Origin: Salvelinus alpinus
Taxonomy: Eukaryota > Chordata > Actinopteri > Salmoniformes > Salmonidae
Assembly (NCBI RefSeq): GCF_045679555.1
Contig: NC_092091.1
Coordinates: 76,156,730 to 76,220,729 of the forward strand
Direction: 5' to 3'
DNA: 64,000 nucleotides
The notes under the pieces were generated by a model. The model had not been told where the DNA came from. It did no database searches and saw only the letters and a program-made list of their open reading frames with translations. A program made the translations under genes and the position numbers. Numbering within the stretch: the first letter of the stretch is position 1; every line of letters starts with the position of its first letter. Below, in pieces: positions 1 through 13,855 of the stretch.

Positions 1-130
1 TAAGTACAGCCCTCCTCCTGCCCTACATTTGACCAGATCCATGGCCCTGGTCCAAAGTGGTTAACTAAATAGTGATCAGGGTGCTACTTGGGACACACTA
101 GGGCCTCTCCCCAAGCCTGACAAAGCAAAG
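1..130. repeat. Salmonid MITE-like fragment
   Basis: The stretch has the usual wording of a common salmonid foldback element, with 'accagatccatggccctggt' and 'agggtgctacttgggac'. A related palindromic copy lies at 33806-33886. No coding potential is seen. The family name was not checked. Confidence 0.45.
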
Positions 131-299
131 AAACAAAACAATCCTCAATTACTCACCCATTCAAATACAAAATACATTGTTAACTGTTTAGGTAACATGG
201 TTGTGTGAATAATTCCTTAACCACACTGGTCTAAAGACACAGTACTATAATAAGAAGAATTAAGGCACAGATTAAGTAATACAGGGAAAATGTCCTAGG

Positions 300-780
300 A
301 GATTTCCCAGCTTCCTGATTGAATGTGATTGGATCATTAAACCAGTGTCACCTGTAGTTGACATAGACAGAGGGCAGAACAGTAGTAAGAGAACACACTG
401 CACACAGGCAGACGCGGACTCACGTCAAGTTCCCCTTTTAAACCTCTGAGAAAGATGCAGATCAATATCCTACACACACTTCTGAATAACTCCTCACACT
501 GATGTCACACACAGACAGCATAGAGAAAAGAAAAAGGGCCCTAAACGGCCCCTACACGGCCACGGTGCAAGCCATAATGTGACCTCCGTGTGAAGGCTTG
601 GGATGACACAAATAGGAGTCTGTTAAATGCATGTAGGAATTGGTCAATTGCCAATAGAATAGTAAGAGACCATATAAGAGGATGTGTGAGCCTGGTGTAT
701 GTGGGTGAAACTTCCCCCAGAAGACCAGGAAGTTACTCAGCAATCAGATAACAAGGTGAAAAGAAGAAGAAGAAAGTTTC
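300..780 (+). promoter_or_regulatory. 5' flank of a C-type-lectin-like duplicate (copy A)
   Basis: This segment is collinear with 23275-23600 (shared: attgaacacacacttctgaataactcc-type text, 'gatgtcacacacagacag', 'caagccataa(t/c)gtgacct'), and its right part (697-748) matches 19770-19790 plus 22530-22560. A CCAAT-type 'gtgattggat' occurs near 325, followed by A/T-rich 'tcattaaacc'. In copy D (14325-14350) the matching 'ctgattggat' is followed by 'atttaaaaca', so this is probably a conserved upstream promoter of the family. No intact coding exon directly follows. Promoter function is inferred. Confidence 0.45.
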
Positions 781-785
781 CCAAC

Positions 786-2355
786 TATAACCAGCCAGGA
801 CATGTTACTGTATAACCAGCCAGGACATGTTACTGTATAACCAGCCAGGACATGTTACTGTATAACCAGCCAGGACATGTTACTGTATAACCAGCCAGGA
901 CATGTTATTGTATAACCAGCCAGGACATGTTACTGTATAACCAGCCAGGGCATGTTACTGTATAACCAGCCAGGACATGTTACTGTATAACCAGCCAGGA
1001 CATGTTACTATATAACCAGCCAGGACATGTTACTGTATAACCAGCCAGGACATGTTACTGTATAACCAGCCAGGACATGTTACTGTATAACCAGCCAGGA
1101 CATGTTACTGTATAACCAGCCAGGACATGTTACTATATAACCAGCCAGGACATGTTACTGTATAACCAGCCAGGACATGTTACTGTATAACAAGCCAGGA
1201 CATGTTACTGTATAACCAGCCAGGACATGTTACTGTATAACCAGCCAGGACATGTTACTGTATAACCAGCCAGGACATGTTACTGTATAACTAGCCAGGA
1301 CATGTTACTGTATAACCAGCCAGGACATGTTACTGTATAACCAGCCAGGACATGTTACTGTATAACCAGCCAGGGCATGTTACTGTATAACCAGCCAGGA
1401 CATGTTACTGTATAACCAGCCAGGACATGTTACTATATAACCAGCCAGGACATGTTACTGTATAACCAGCCAGGACATGTTACTGTATAACCAGCCAGGA
1501 CATGTTACTGTATAACCAGCCAGGACATGTTACTGTATAACCAGCCAGGACATGTTACTATATAACCAGCCAGGACATGTTACTGTATAACCAGCCAGGA
1601 CATGTTACTGTATAACCAGCCAGGACATGTTACTGTATAACCAGCCAGGACATGTTACTGTATAACCAGCCAGGACATGTTACTGTATAACCAGCTAGGA
1701 CATGTTACTGTATAACCAGACAGGGCACGTTACTGTATAACCAGCCAGGACATGTTACTGTATAACCAGCCAGGGCATGTTACTGTATAACCAGCCAGGA
1801 CATGTTACTGTATAACCAGCCAGGACATGTTACTATATAACCAGCCAGGACATGTTACTGTATAACCAGCCAGGACATGTTACTGTATAACCAGCCAGGA
1901 CATGTTACTGTATAACCAGCCAGGACATGTTACTGTATAACCAGCCAGGACATGTTACTATATAACCAGCCAGGACATGTTACTGTATAACCAGCCAGGA
2001 CATGTTACTGTATAACCAGCCAGGACATGTTACTGTATAACCAGCCAAGACATGTTACTGTATAACCAGCCAGGACATGTTACTGTATAACCAGCCAGGA
2101 CATGTTACTGTATAACCAGCCAGGACATGTTACTGTATAACCAGCCAGGACATGTTACTATATAACCAGCCAGGACATGTTACTGTATAACCAGCCAGGA
2201 CATGTTACTGTATAACCAGCCAGGACATGTTACTGTATAACCAGCCAAGACATGTTACTGTATAACCAGCCAGGACATGTTACTGTATAACCAGCTAGGA
2301 CATGTTACTGTATAACCAGACAGGGCACGTTACTGTATAACCAGACAGAACATGT
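786..2355. repeat. 25-bp minisatellite, about 62 copies
   Basis: The unit is 'tataaccagccaggacatgt' plus 'tactg'. Most copies are identical. Recurrent variants (tactAtataa, cagGGcatg, ccagcTagg) recur in blocks, for example the pattern near 1681-1740 recurs near 2281-2340, so the array grew partly by multi-unit duplication. It lies in what would be an intron or flank of lectin copy A. There are no unique spacers and no coding potential. Confidence 0.95.
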
Positions 2356-3010
2356 TTATGTTTGTCTTCCTTTGATATTTGTTACTTCAATGTTTGCTGG
2401 GGGTAACCTCCACCTTCAACCGGGTCAAAAGCTGTTTGTTTCAGACACTGACACACAGCAGAAATACTCTCCTGAACCAGTAATATTGTCTTGCATACTA
2501 TAACATGCTGACTACACCGGAACGCCATCACGTGCATGTTGATTTTGTCCATCCACACCAGACATGATCAGGACAGGCTGGTTGAAATATCAAAACAAAC
2601 TCTGAACCAACTATATTAATTTGGGGACAGGTCGAAATACATAAAATATTCATGGACATTTAGCTAGCTTGCTTTTGCTAGCTAATTTGACCTGTGATAT
2701 ATTTATTATATTACCTGAAATGGACAAGGTCCTTTTTTTTCTGGATCTTTGTAGAATTTTGACCCATTTTGAGTCACACAAAATCATGTGTTCGCTACTC
2801 TGATTATTAGTCCACAGATAAAAGGGGAGATGTAGTTTATTTCTAGTGATCTCCCCTCTTACCTGTTCTTCTTTTTCTGTGGACTTTATACAGGCGATTG
2901 GCAACCAACTTTAAGGTGCATTACCACCACCAACTGGCCTGGAGGGTAGACCTCAGTTCAGCTTTCAATCACCCAGGTGGGTATTTGCTCCTAAAAAACA
3001 ATGAGGAGAT
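2356..3010. other. Non-coding, repeat-derived sequence
   Basis: No gene is seen. The text around 2880-3000 ('gcattaccaccaccaactgg', 'tcacccaggtgggtattt') is recognisable as a dispersed salmonid repeat. The short minus-strand frame at 2650-2904 resembles no known protein. Confidence 0.5.
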
Positions 3011-3011
3011 G

Positions 3012-3226
3012 GGATTTGATTTATATTATTTAACTAGGCAAGTTAGTTAAGAAAAAAATCTTATTTACAATGACGGCCTAACTACAGGGTGAGCACCAGA
3101 GCAAATTAGAGTTAAGGACCTTGCTCAAGGACACGTCAACAGGTTTTTCACTTTGTCAACTCAGTTATTTGAACCAGCAACCTTTCAGTTACTGGCCAAA
3201 CACTCTAACCGCTAGGCTACCTGTGA
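3012..3226 (-). mobile_element. tRNA-derived SINE (HpaI type), minus strand
   Basis: On the minus strand the block starts at the tRNA-like head ('ggtagcctagcggttagagt') and ends in the tail ('acttgcctagttaaata'). It is diverged from the copy at 3515-3712. The family assignment comes from recognition of the salmonid tRNA-Lys-type SINE consensus. Confidence 0.7.
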
Positions 3227-3236
3227 GAGGCAGGAC

Positions 3237-4545
3237 TTGTAGTGCTACAGACAGTGACACTTTTATTACTGCCTTGCACGCTCTGGTCTAGTCCAACAGT
3301 AGCAAACAAGAGTCTCTATTAGACACAATCAGATATGTTTATCCTTGTTTCGTTCACAGCATGATCGCTTTGATTGTTGTATAATTCCTTCTTGCATTTA
3401 TGCACCCTCCTCCTCTCACCTTTTCCTTTCGCTTGTGGACTTCAGTGCACACTACATCAGCTGTCTGTGACCAGGTGAAAAAACCTTTCCAAGCCAAAAC
3501 ATATCATAATAATCCAAACGCTCTACGCTTTAGCCTAGAGGTTAGAGTGTTGGACTTGTAACCAGAAGGTTGCAAGATCACATCCCCGAGCAGACAAGGT
3601 AAAAAATCTGTCGTTCAGCCCCTGAACAAGGCAGTTAACCCACTGTTCCTAGGCTGTCATTCAAAATAAGAATGTGTTATTAACTGCCTTGACAAGTAAG
3701 ATAAAATAACCACTACAGACAGCCTACATTGTTGTCACCATTTGATCTAATTTCATAGCTAGTCAACATAGCTACTAGAACTAATGCGTTAGTAAACCCA
3801 CTACAATCATGCAGTACGGTGTACAGTGGGCAACCAGTTGATCAGTTACACCAGCGGGCCACGGTGGCAATACATTTAGAAAACCAAAAGCTTACCTTGA
3901 CTTGGAAGAGTTCCAGTGTTGGATAGCCATAGCCAGCGAGCTAAAATAGCATCCCTCTCTGTTTGAGTATGTTAAACTAACTAGCTGCATTTGCTAGCTA
4001 AGTGAAAGTGGAAAAAAATACAACAAAATATAGCTAGCTCTCTCTGTCTCTTGCCTCTCCTTCATTTTTAAAGAATTTAATTTGTTCAAAACTGTTTAAC
4101 TATTGTCTTTCACTCTCTTTGAGTCACCAACTCACCACATGTTATGCTCTGCAGTGCTAGCTAGCTTTAGCTTATGCTGTAAGTACTAGATTTATTCTCT
4201 GATCCTTTGATTAGGTGGACAAAATATCAGTTCATGCTGCAAGAACTCTGATAGGTTGGAGGACATCCCCCGAAAGTTGTCATAATTACTCTGTAAGTCT
4301 ATGGAAGGGTGTGAAGGTTTTGTATTGAAATCAATGTACGCAGAGGAGGAGGTAGACTACCTGTCCTTCGGTTACACCATGGTGCTATCCTACAGAGTGA
4401 TGTTTAAGCCACTGTAGATCTCCAATTGCATTAATATTTAGAATAGTTTTATCTAAAGAGGATAACTGTATTAATGTTTCACTATTTTTATTTTTATAAA
4501 ATTCTTTGGATGGTCCTCCCCTTCCTCCTCTGAGGAGCCTCCACT
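3237..4545 (-). mobile_element. Non-autonomous DNA transposon-like element
   Basis: The element is bounded on the left by 'cagtgacacttttattactg' and on the right by 'ctgaggagcctccactg'. The right end joins directly to the membrane-exon sequence of a lectin relic at 4546. The sequence matches, from memory, a common salmonid repeat of about 1.5 kb read on the minus strand. A SINE (3515-3712) has inserted inside it. No transposase reading frame is visible, so the superfamily is uncertain (hAT-like ends). Confidence 0.55.
3515..3712 (+). mobile_element. tRNA-derived SINE (HpaI type), plus strand
   Basis: The A-box/B-box region of the tRNA-like head is visible ('tagcctagaggttagagtgt' ... 'ggttgcaagatcacatcccc'), followed by the body ('gttaacccactgttcctagg') and a tail ending 'aagtaagataaaataa'. 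It interrupts the transposon-like element at 3237-4545. Confidence 0.75.
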
Positions 4546-4935
4546 GCTGGGATCATTGGCCTGTCTGTCCACTGTAAGTTTAATATTTGTGCCATATGTT
4601 CATTGCTTATCCCCTAGTTGTAAGAGATGGTTACTACTTACATGATGTTTTAGCTAGTAACTATGTATTTATACTCTGAGGATAAAAGGAACAACTTATG
4701 AAGGAGTTTTTATGTTTACAAGACTAACACAACTGCAGAGAGACCAGCTACAGAACAGTTTCAACAACATGACTGAAGAGAGAGACCAGCTACAGACCAG
4801 CTACACCAACCTGACTAAAGAAAGAGACCAACCAAAGACAAGTTACAGAAACCTTACTGAAGAGTGAGACCAGCTACAGACCAGTTACAACAACCTGGCT
4901 GAGGAGAGACACCATTAGACTCCTGATAAGTGCAC
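4546..4935 (+). pseudogene. Relic of a C-type-lectin-like receptor (membrane and neck exons)
   Basis: The segment 4546-4573 encodes the end of the membrane helix (AGIIGLSVH-type) followed by a gtaagt donor, and matches 6359-6388 of the neighbouring copy. The intron and the start of the neck exon (about 4690-4935) are also collinear with 6389-6700. The neck shows four degraded ERDQLQTSYNNLT-type repeats and an in-frame TGA (at about 4866, 'gaagagtgagacc'). The first half of the membrane exon is missing where the transposon at 3237-4545 abuts. This is clearly non-functional. Confidence 0.8.
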
Positions 4936-5039
4936 ACACACTACTCAGGAGTCAGATAAAAATGTAAAAAATGAGAAGATGCCGCAGCCACAACTACCCA
5001 TGTAATTTGTTGCTCAACTTTCTGCTTTTGAAACTTCCC

Positions 5040-5216
5040 TATGGTTAACAGCTACAGCAGTAAGTCACACAGACAGAGACACAGATGACACAGAGAGAGA
5101 CGAAGGGAGACATAGAGACAAACGGACACAGAGAGATAGAGGCAGTGATATCACTAGAACCTAGAATTAACATATAGGAGACCTACATAGAACGAAAGCG
5201 TCAAACATTGTTGGAG
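5040..5216 (+). other. Probable 5' UTR of the expanded-neck lectin copy
   Basis: The stretch precedes the ATG at 5217 and is collinear with 23795-23890 (shared 'acagacagagacacag'-type text and 'ggcagtgatatcactagaac' versus 'ggtaatgatatcacaataac'). The transcription start was not located. Confidence 0.4.
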
Positions 5217-7279
<2,063 letters not shown>

Positions 7280-7729
7280 AACACCCTGACTGAGAAGAGA
7301 GACCAGTTACAGACCAGTTACAACAACCTGACTGAGGAGAGAGACCACCTAGAGACCAGTTAAAACACCCTGACTGAGGAGAGAGACCAGTTACAGACCA
7401 GTTACAACAACCTGACTGAGGAGAGAGACCACCTAGAGACCTGTTATAACAACCTGACGAAAGAGAGAGACCAGTTAAAGACCAGTTACTACAACCTGAC
7501 TGAAGAGTGAGATCAGCTGGAGAATGAGGAGAGGAGATAGTAGGAGAGGAATCTAGGAAAGACTAATTGAGATAAAGCCTTAGTGTCAGAGAGAGAAATA
7601 GAGGAAGGGAGGAAAAACAAATTAAAAATTGTCTGTAAAATGCTTCTGTTAATTATTTTCATTAGCAACATTGCCATAGGCTTATGCTTATTTTAATTAT
7701 TTTATTGCTTTGTTTTTCATAAACAGACC

Positions 7730-9853
7730 AGCTACAACACCCTGACGAAAGACATAGATCAGTTCCAGCCCAGTTACAACAACCTGACTAAAGAGAGAGA
7801 CGAGCTACAGACCAGTTACAATAACCTGACTAAAGAGAGAGACCAGTTCCAGCCCAGTTACAACAACCTGACTAAAGAGAGAGACGAGCTACAGACCAGT
7901 TACAATAACCTGACTACAGAGAGAGACCAGTCACAGACCAGTTACAACACCATGACTACAGAGAGAGACCAGTCACAGAGCAGTTACAACAACCTGACTG
8001 AGGAGAGAAACCAGTTCCAGCCCAGTTACAACAACCTGACTAAAGAGAGAGACGAGCTACAGACCAGTTACAATAACCTGACTACAGAGAGAGACCAGTC
8101 ACAGACCAGTTACAACACCATGACTACAGAGTGAGACCAGTCACAGAGCAGTTACAACAACCTGACTGAGGAGAGAGACGAGTTACAGAGCAGTTACAAC
8201 AACCTGACTGAGGAGAGAGACGAGTTACAGAGCAGTTACAACACCCTGACTGAGGAGAGAGACGAGTTACAGACCAGTTACAACAACCTGACTGAGGAGA
8301 GAGACCAGTTACAGACCAGTTACAACACCCTGACTGAGGAGAGAGACCAGTTACAGACCAGTTACAACAACCTGACTGAGGAGAGAGACGAGTTACAGAC
8401 CAGTTACAACAACCTGACTGAGGAGAGAGACCAGTTACAGACCAGTTACAACACCCTGACTGAGGAGAGAGACCAGTTACAGACCAGTTACAACAACCTG
8501 ACTGAGGAGAGAAACCAGTTACAGACCAGTTACAACACCCTGACTGAGGAGAGAGACAAGTCACAGACCAGTTACAACAACCTGACTAAAGAGAGAGACA
8601 AGTCACAGACCAGTTACAACAACCTGACTAAAGAGAGAGACAAGTCACAGACCAGTTACAATAACCTGACTACAGAGAGAGACCAGTCACAGACCAGTTA
8701 CAACACCATGACTACAGAGAGAGACCAGTCACAGAGCAGTTACAACAACCTGACTGAGGAGAGAAACCAGTTCCAGCCCAGTTACAACACCATGACTACA
8801 GAGAGAGACCAGTCACAGCCCAGTTACAACAACCTGACTAAAGAGAGAGACGAGCTACAGACCAGTTACAATAACCTGACTACAGAGAGAGACCAGTCAC
8901 AGACCAGTTACAACACCATGACTACAGAGCGAGACCAGTCACAGAGCAGTTACAACAACCTGACTGAGGAGAGAGACGAGTTACAGAGCAGTTACAACAA
9001 CCTGACTGAGGAGAGAGACGAGTTACAGAGCAGTTACAACACCCTGACTGAGGAGAGAGACGAGTTACAGACCAGTTACAACAACCTGACTGAGGAGAGA
9101 GACCAGTTACAGACCAGTTACAACACCCTGACTGAGGAGAGAGACCAGTTACAGACCAGTTACAACAACCTGACTGAGGAGAGAGACGAGTTACAGACCA
9201 GTTACAACAACCTGACTGAGGAGAGAGACCAGTTACAGACCAGTTACAACACCCTGACTGAGGAGAGAGACCAGTTACAGACCAGTTACAACAACCTGAC
9301 TGAGGAGAGAAACCAGTTACAGACCAGTTACAACACCCTGACTGAGGAGAGAGACAAGTCACAGACCAGTTACAACAACCTGACTAAAGAGAGAGACAAG
9401 TCACAGACCAGTTACAACAACCTGACTAAAGAGAGAGACAAGTCGCAGACCAGTTACAATAACCTGACTAAAGAGAGAGACAAGTCACAGACCAGTTACA
9501 ACAACCTGACTACAGAGAGAGACCAGTCACAGAGCAGTTACAACAACCTGACTGAGGAGAGAGACCAGTTACAGACCAGTTACAACAACCTGACTGAGGA
9601 GAGAGACGAGCTACAGACCAGTTACAATAACCTGACTAAAGAGAGAGACCAGTTCCAGCCCAGTTACAATAACCTGACTACAGAGAGAGACAAGTCACAG
9701 ACCAGTTACAACAACCTGACTAAAGAGAGAGACAAGTCACAGACCAGTTACAACAACCTGACTAAAGAGAGAGACAAGTCACAGACCAGTTACAATAACC
9801 TGACTGAGGAGAGAGAACAGTTACATACTGTACTCTGTAAAATGCTTCTATAA
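7730..9853 (+). pseudogene. Second, hyper-amplified neck array of the lectin copy
   Basis: After an acceptor-like 'tttcataaacag' (7729) the 42-bp repeat resumes and runs about 50 units. The frame is open to a single TGA at 8132-8134, then open from 8135 to the TAA at 9851-9853 (573 codons). The units encode (E/K/T)ERD(Q/E/K)(L/S/F)QTSYN(N/T)(L/M)T, nearly all with an NLT or NTM/NTL context. Segment 7925-8720 is repeated almost base for base 798 bp (19 units) downstream. The downstream copy has CGA (8930) where the upstream copy has TGA (8132). No membrane exon or lectin domain is attached. It could be spliced as an alternative neck, or be a decayed duplicate. Confidence 0.65.
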
Positions 9854-10733
9854 TTTTTTTTATTTTTTTATTATTATTTTATTGAATATCCAAAACGTAC
9901 AATATACTTGCAGTGAAGCCTCTCAATAACTGCACCACACCAGTCATCCAACAGACTCCCATTCAGAGCGACACACAGAAGCATCCAGGGTCAACGCCCT
10001 GCTGATGGTCACGTCGACAGATCTCCCACCAGGCCCCCCACAGTTCCCCAATAGCTGTCCCTCCACCATCTGAGACCCCTAAACAAAAATAAAGAAATAT
10101 AATTAATTCCATTCCCCACCCCCAATAACCCCCCAATGCACCAACAACCTAGAAAATGAATGAAAGAAAAAAAAGAAAAAAAAAATTGAAAACTGCAAAC
10201 AACAATACAAGGGAAAAAAGGACATCAAGAACAACTAAAATCATAACAGCAATGCCAACTGTATATGTTAGAGTGCATGTCTGGCACTATTACATGTGTG
10301 TGTGTGTTCTTGTATGTGTGTATTTGAATGAGAATGTGTGTATATGCATGTGTACAAACACCTGCACGGCATTAACCTCAGGCAAACCGGCATTCGTTGT
10401 AAAAACACTGCCTCTCAGTGTCATTGAAATGTACTTTTTATTGTTTTATTTTGACGTATTTTGTGCTTTTATCTTTGACCATCATTCTATCTCCCGCACA
10501 GCAACTCCACTCCCACTTGTATCCAATTCCACATCCCAACCCTCAGCTTCCCTCAGCCCATCCCACCTATCTCTGCTGGCCACCCTCTTCGGAATTCTAC
10601 GCAACACATATCTTTCAACTATGCAGTGATGTTTAATGTATAATTTCAATCTATCTATTGTCGAGAACTGTTTTATAATTGAATATGTTTCTTGTTTGTC
10701 TATATTTTTTATGTCTTTGTCTACATGTTTATA
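9854..10733. other. Unresolved repeat-derived sequence
   Basis: An A/T-rich start (9850-9895) is followed by text such as 'gatggtcacgtcgacagatc', which looks like LINE-derived DNA. This and 12074-13390 may be parts of one L1-like LINE split by the Tc1 element, since the flanking TA at 10732 and 12072 is the insertion duplication. Open frames at 10156-10636 show no recognisable protein. Confidence 0.35.
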
Positions 10734-12071
10734 CAGTTGAAGTCGGAGGTTTACATACACTTAGGTTGAGTCATTAAAGCTCGTTTTTCAACCACTCCAC
10801 AAATTTCTTGTTAACAAACTATAGTTTTGGCAAGTCGGTTAGGACATCTACTTTGTGCATGACACAAGTAATTTTTCCAACAATTGTTTACAGACAGATT
10901 ATTTCACTTATAATTCACTGTGTTAATTCCAGTGGGTCAGAAGTTTACATACACTAAATTGACTGTGCCTTTAAACAGCTTGGAAAATTCCAGAAAATGA
11001 TGTCATGGCTTTAGAAGCTTCTTTTTTTTAACATAATTTCAGTCAATTGGAGGTGTACCTGTCAATGTATTTCAAGGACCTTGTGAAGATTCTGGAGGAA
11101 ACAGGTACAAAAGTATCTATATCCACAGTAAAACGAGTCCTATATCGACATAACCTGAAAGGCCGCTCAGCAAGGAAGAAGCCACTGCTCCAAAACCGCC
11201 ATAAAAAAGCCAGACTACGGTTTGCAACTGCACATGGGGACAAAGATCGTATTTTTTGGAGAAATGTCCTCGGGTCTGATGAAACAAAAATAGAACTGTT
11301 TGGCCATAATGACAATCGTTATGTTTGGAGGAAAAAGGGAACGCTTGCAAGCCGCAGAACACCATCCCAACCGTGAAGCACAGGGGTGGCAGTATCATGA
11401 TGTGGGGGTGCTTTTCTGCAGGAGGTACTGGTGCACTTCACAAAATAGATGGCATCATGAGGCAGGAAAATTATGTGGCTATATTGAAGCAACATCTCAA
11501 GATATCAGTCAGGAAGTTAAAGCTTGGTCGGAAATGGGTCTTCCAAATGGACAATGACCCCAAGCATACTTCCAAAGTTGTGGCAAAATGGCTTAAGCAC
11601 AACAAAGTCAAGGTATTGGAGTGGCCATCACAAAGCCCTGACCTCAATCCTATAGAAAATTTGTGGGCAGAACTGAAAAAGCATGTGCGAGCAAGGATGC
11701 CTACAAACCTGACTCAGTTACACCAGCTCTGTCAGGAGGAATGGGCCAAAATTCACCAAACTTATTGTGGGAAGCTTGTGGAAGGCTACCTGAAACATTT
11801 GACCTAAGTTAAACAATTTAAAGGCAATGCTACCAAATAGTAATGGAGTGTATGTAAACTTCTGACCCACTGGGAATGTGATGAAAGAAATAATAGCTGA
11901 AATAAATCATTCTCTCTACTATTATTCTGACATTTCACATTCTTAAAATACAGTGGTGATCCTAACTGACCTAAGACAGGGCATTTTTACTAGGATTAAA
12001 TGTCAGGAAATGTCAAAAACTGAGTTTAAATGTATTTGGCTAAGGTGTATGTAAACTTCTGACTTCAACTG
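10734..12071 (+). mobile_element. Tc1/mariner transposon, Sleeping Beauty type (1338 bp)
   Basis: The element runs from 'cagttgaagtcggaggttta' to its inverted match '...aacttctgacttcaactg', flanked by TA at 10732-10733 and 12072-12073. Internal direct repeats are present ('tgggtcagaagtttacatac' near 10935; the inverse near 11850), giving the IR/DR structure of salmonid Tc1 elements, the group from which Sleeping Beauty was derived (established knowledge). The transposase frame is damaged (see next entry), so this copy is non-autonomous. Confidence 0.95.
11062..11807 (+). pseudogene. Broken Tc1 (DD34E) transposase
   Basis: Two overlapping frames carry the product: about 11062-11340 and 11325-11807. 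A frameshift lies near 11325-11345, where VWRKKG is conserved. The first aspartate is in GSDETK (codon 11278), the second in MDNDPKHTS (11550), and the glutamate in DLNPIENLW (11655), the DD34E pattern. The amino-terminal DNA-binding paired-like domain (about 80 residues) is missing: the 5' leader 'ggaggtgtacctgt' joins almost directly to KDLVKILEETG. Both lesions make it inactive. Confidence 0.9.
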
Positions 12072-12073
12072 TA

Positions 12074-13390
12074 TATGTTTACAACAAACAAGTGGAAGAT
12101 ATCAGAATAGGGGCATTGGGGAATAATAACATATTAAACGGAATACATTTGTACTGTAGTGAAGCCGTCTCTAGAGTAATGCAAGATCTCTTTCATGATC
12201 ATGTGAAATGTCAATTGCTATGGAAATGCTGGGATGTTTTTTTTCTCCAATGATGTTAAAGGTAATTATGATGCAACTATGATGGTGAGACGATATGGTT
12301 TACAATTATCATCATGAATATTAAGGTTATACACACTACATGTTACACACATAGACACACAACCATGCAAATTGGCGGAGCTAGTATTTATTTGGACAGC
12401 ACACATTATAGTCTTACTCTTATACAGACATCGTACACACTCTCACTAAATCACATCCAATATCATACACATCAACTTACTCAGATTTACTACACACGTA
12501 ATATCTTGGCTCAAATTTCTAACAATTTTCCAATAAAACAGATATTGCTAGAACCTATTTCTTGAATTCTAAATATCAGACATTTGAAAGCTCTAATTTT
12601 GACCGTCATAATAACTCTGATGGCAGTAACTTTACAAGCACTAATTGTGGTCAATTTAGACTGAGAATGGTATCTAGTTATGATAAGGGGTGAAATAAGT
12701 ATAGCCAGTTATAATTGTAACGGTTTAGCAGATTATAAAAGAAGATCAGTCTTTAGGTGGCTAAAAGAAAAGGAATATAACATATACTGTTTACAGGAAA
12801 CTCACTCTACATCCTTAGATGAAGTTGCGTGGAAAAAGGAATGGGATGATGAAATAATTTTCTGTCAGGGACAAAGGAACTCAAAAGGGGCGATTATATT
12901 AATTAACAAAAATGTTGATCTGAATGTGTAAATAGTCAGGAATGATTCGCAAGGAAGGTGGATCTTTTGAATATGAAAGTGGACGGAAAAGAGATTTGGC
13001 TCATTAATCTATATGGTACAAATCAGGATGATCCATACTTCTTTGAAAATATTTATGCCAATTTATTGAACTTACAGGCAACAAACGATCAAATCATTAT
13101 GGTAGGAGACTATAATACAGTGTTAAGTACCTCAATGGACCGCAAAGGAAATCACTCTACAAACTATCATCCCCGTGCCCTTAAGGATTTCACAAATATT
13201 ATGTACACATTAGAAATAGTGGATATTTGGAGACTCAACAACCCTGACCTAGTGAGATATACATGGAGGAGACTTAATCAAGCTAGTCGTCTTGACTACT
13301 TTCTTGTCACTTTCTCTCTTGCATCAAATGTAAAAAAAAGTTTTAATAGGAGACAGAATGCAATCGGATCATCATCTAATTGGCCTTCAC
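12074..13390 (+). pseudogene. L1-like LINE, endonuclease domain remnant
   Basis: Frame 12680-12931 starts ISIASYNCNGLADYKRRSVF and contains YCLQETHS, the amino-terminal signature of AP-type endonucleases of L1/Tx1-type elements. Frame 12964-13350 continues with WLINLYGTN, IIMVGDYNTVL, YTWRR and SRLDYFLV. Stops and a frame change separate the two. No reverse transcriptase follows; the copy ends at the Tc1 fragment near 13395. The left part (12074-12660) has no open frame and may be ORF1 or leader of the same element. Confidence 0.75.
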
Positions 13391-13397
13391 ATAACTC

Positions 13398-13855
13398 TTA
13401 TAGAATTTTCACGTGTTTATACTTCCGTACTATTGTTTGTACAGATGAACGTGGTACATTCAGGCGTTGGAAATTGCTCCCAAGGATGAACCAGACGTGT
13501 GGAGGTCTACAATTATTTTCTGAGGTCTTGGCTGATTTCTTTTGATTTTCCCATGATGTCAAGCAAAGAGGTGCTGAGTTTGAAGGTATGCCTCGAAATA
13601 CATCCACAGGTACACCTCCAATTGACTCGAATTATGTCATTTAGCCTAACAGAAGCTTCTAAAGCCATTATATAATTTGATGGACTTTTCCAAGCTGTTT
13701 AATGAAACGCACAGTCAACTAGTGTATGTAAACTTCTGACCCACCGGAATTGTGATACAGTGAATTTTAAGTGAAATAATCTGTCTGGAAAAATGTATTG
13801 TGTCATGCACAAAGTAGATGTCCTAACCGACTTGCCAAAACTATAGTTTGTTAAC
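13398..13855 (-). mobile_element. Truncated Tc1 element end, minus strand
   Basis: The minus strand carries Tc1 leader sequence (inverse of 'tttacatacactagttgact', 'ggaggtgtacctgtggatgt') and a transposase start fragment with VPRSSVQTIVRKYKH. It therefore has the DNA-binding region that the element at 10734 lacks. The outer repeat is cut at 13855 ('ttaacttgttatgg') and the catalytic part is absent. Confidence 0.85.

Noticed and set aside
786-2355. CRISPR-like array
   Set aside because: The repeats are contiguous, with no unique spacers, and the genome is a vertebrate's; it is a minisatellite. The same applies to 24180-29817 and 30164-32315.
8124-9362. Two 146-codon minus-strand frames (GLSPQSGCCNWSVT repeats)
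   Set aside because: They are the antisense of the neck repeats. The identical pair only reflects the 798-bp duplication.
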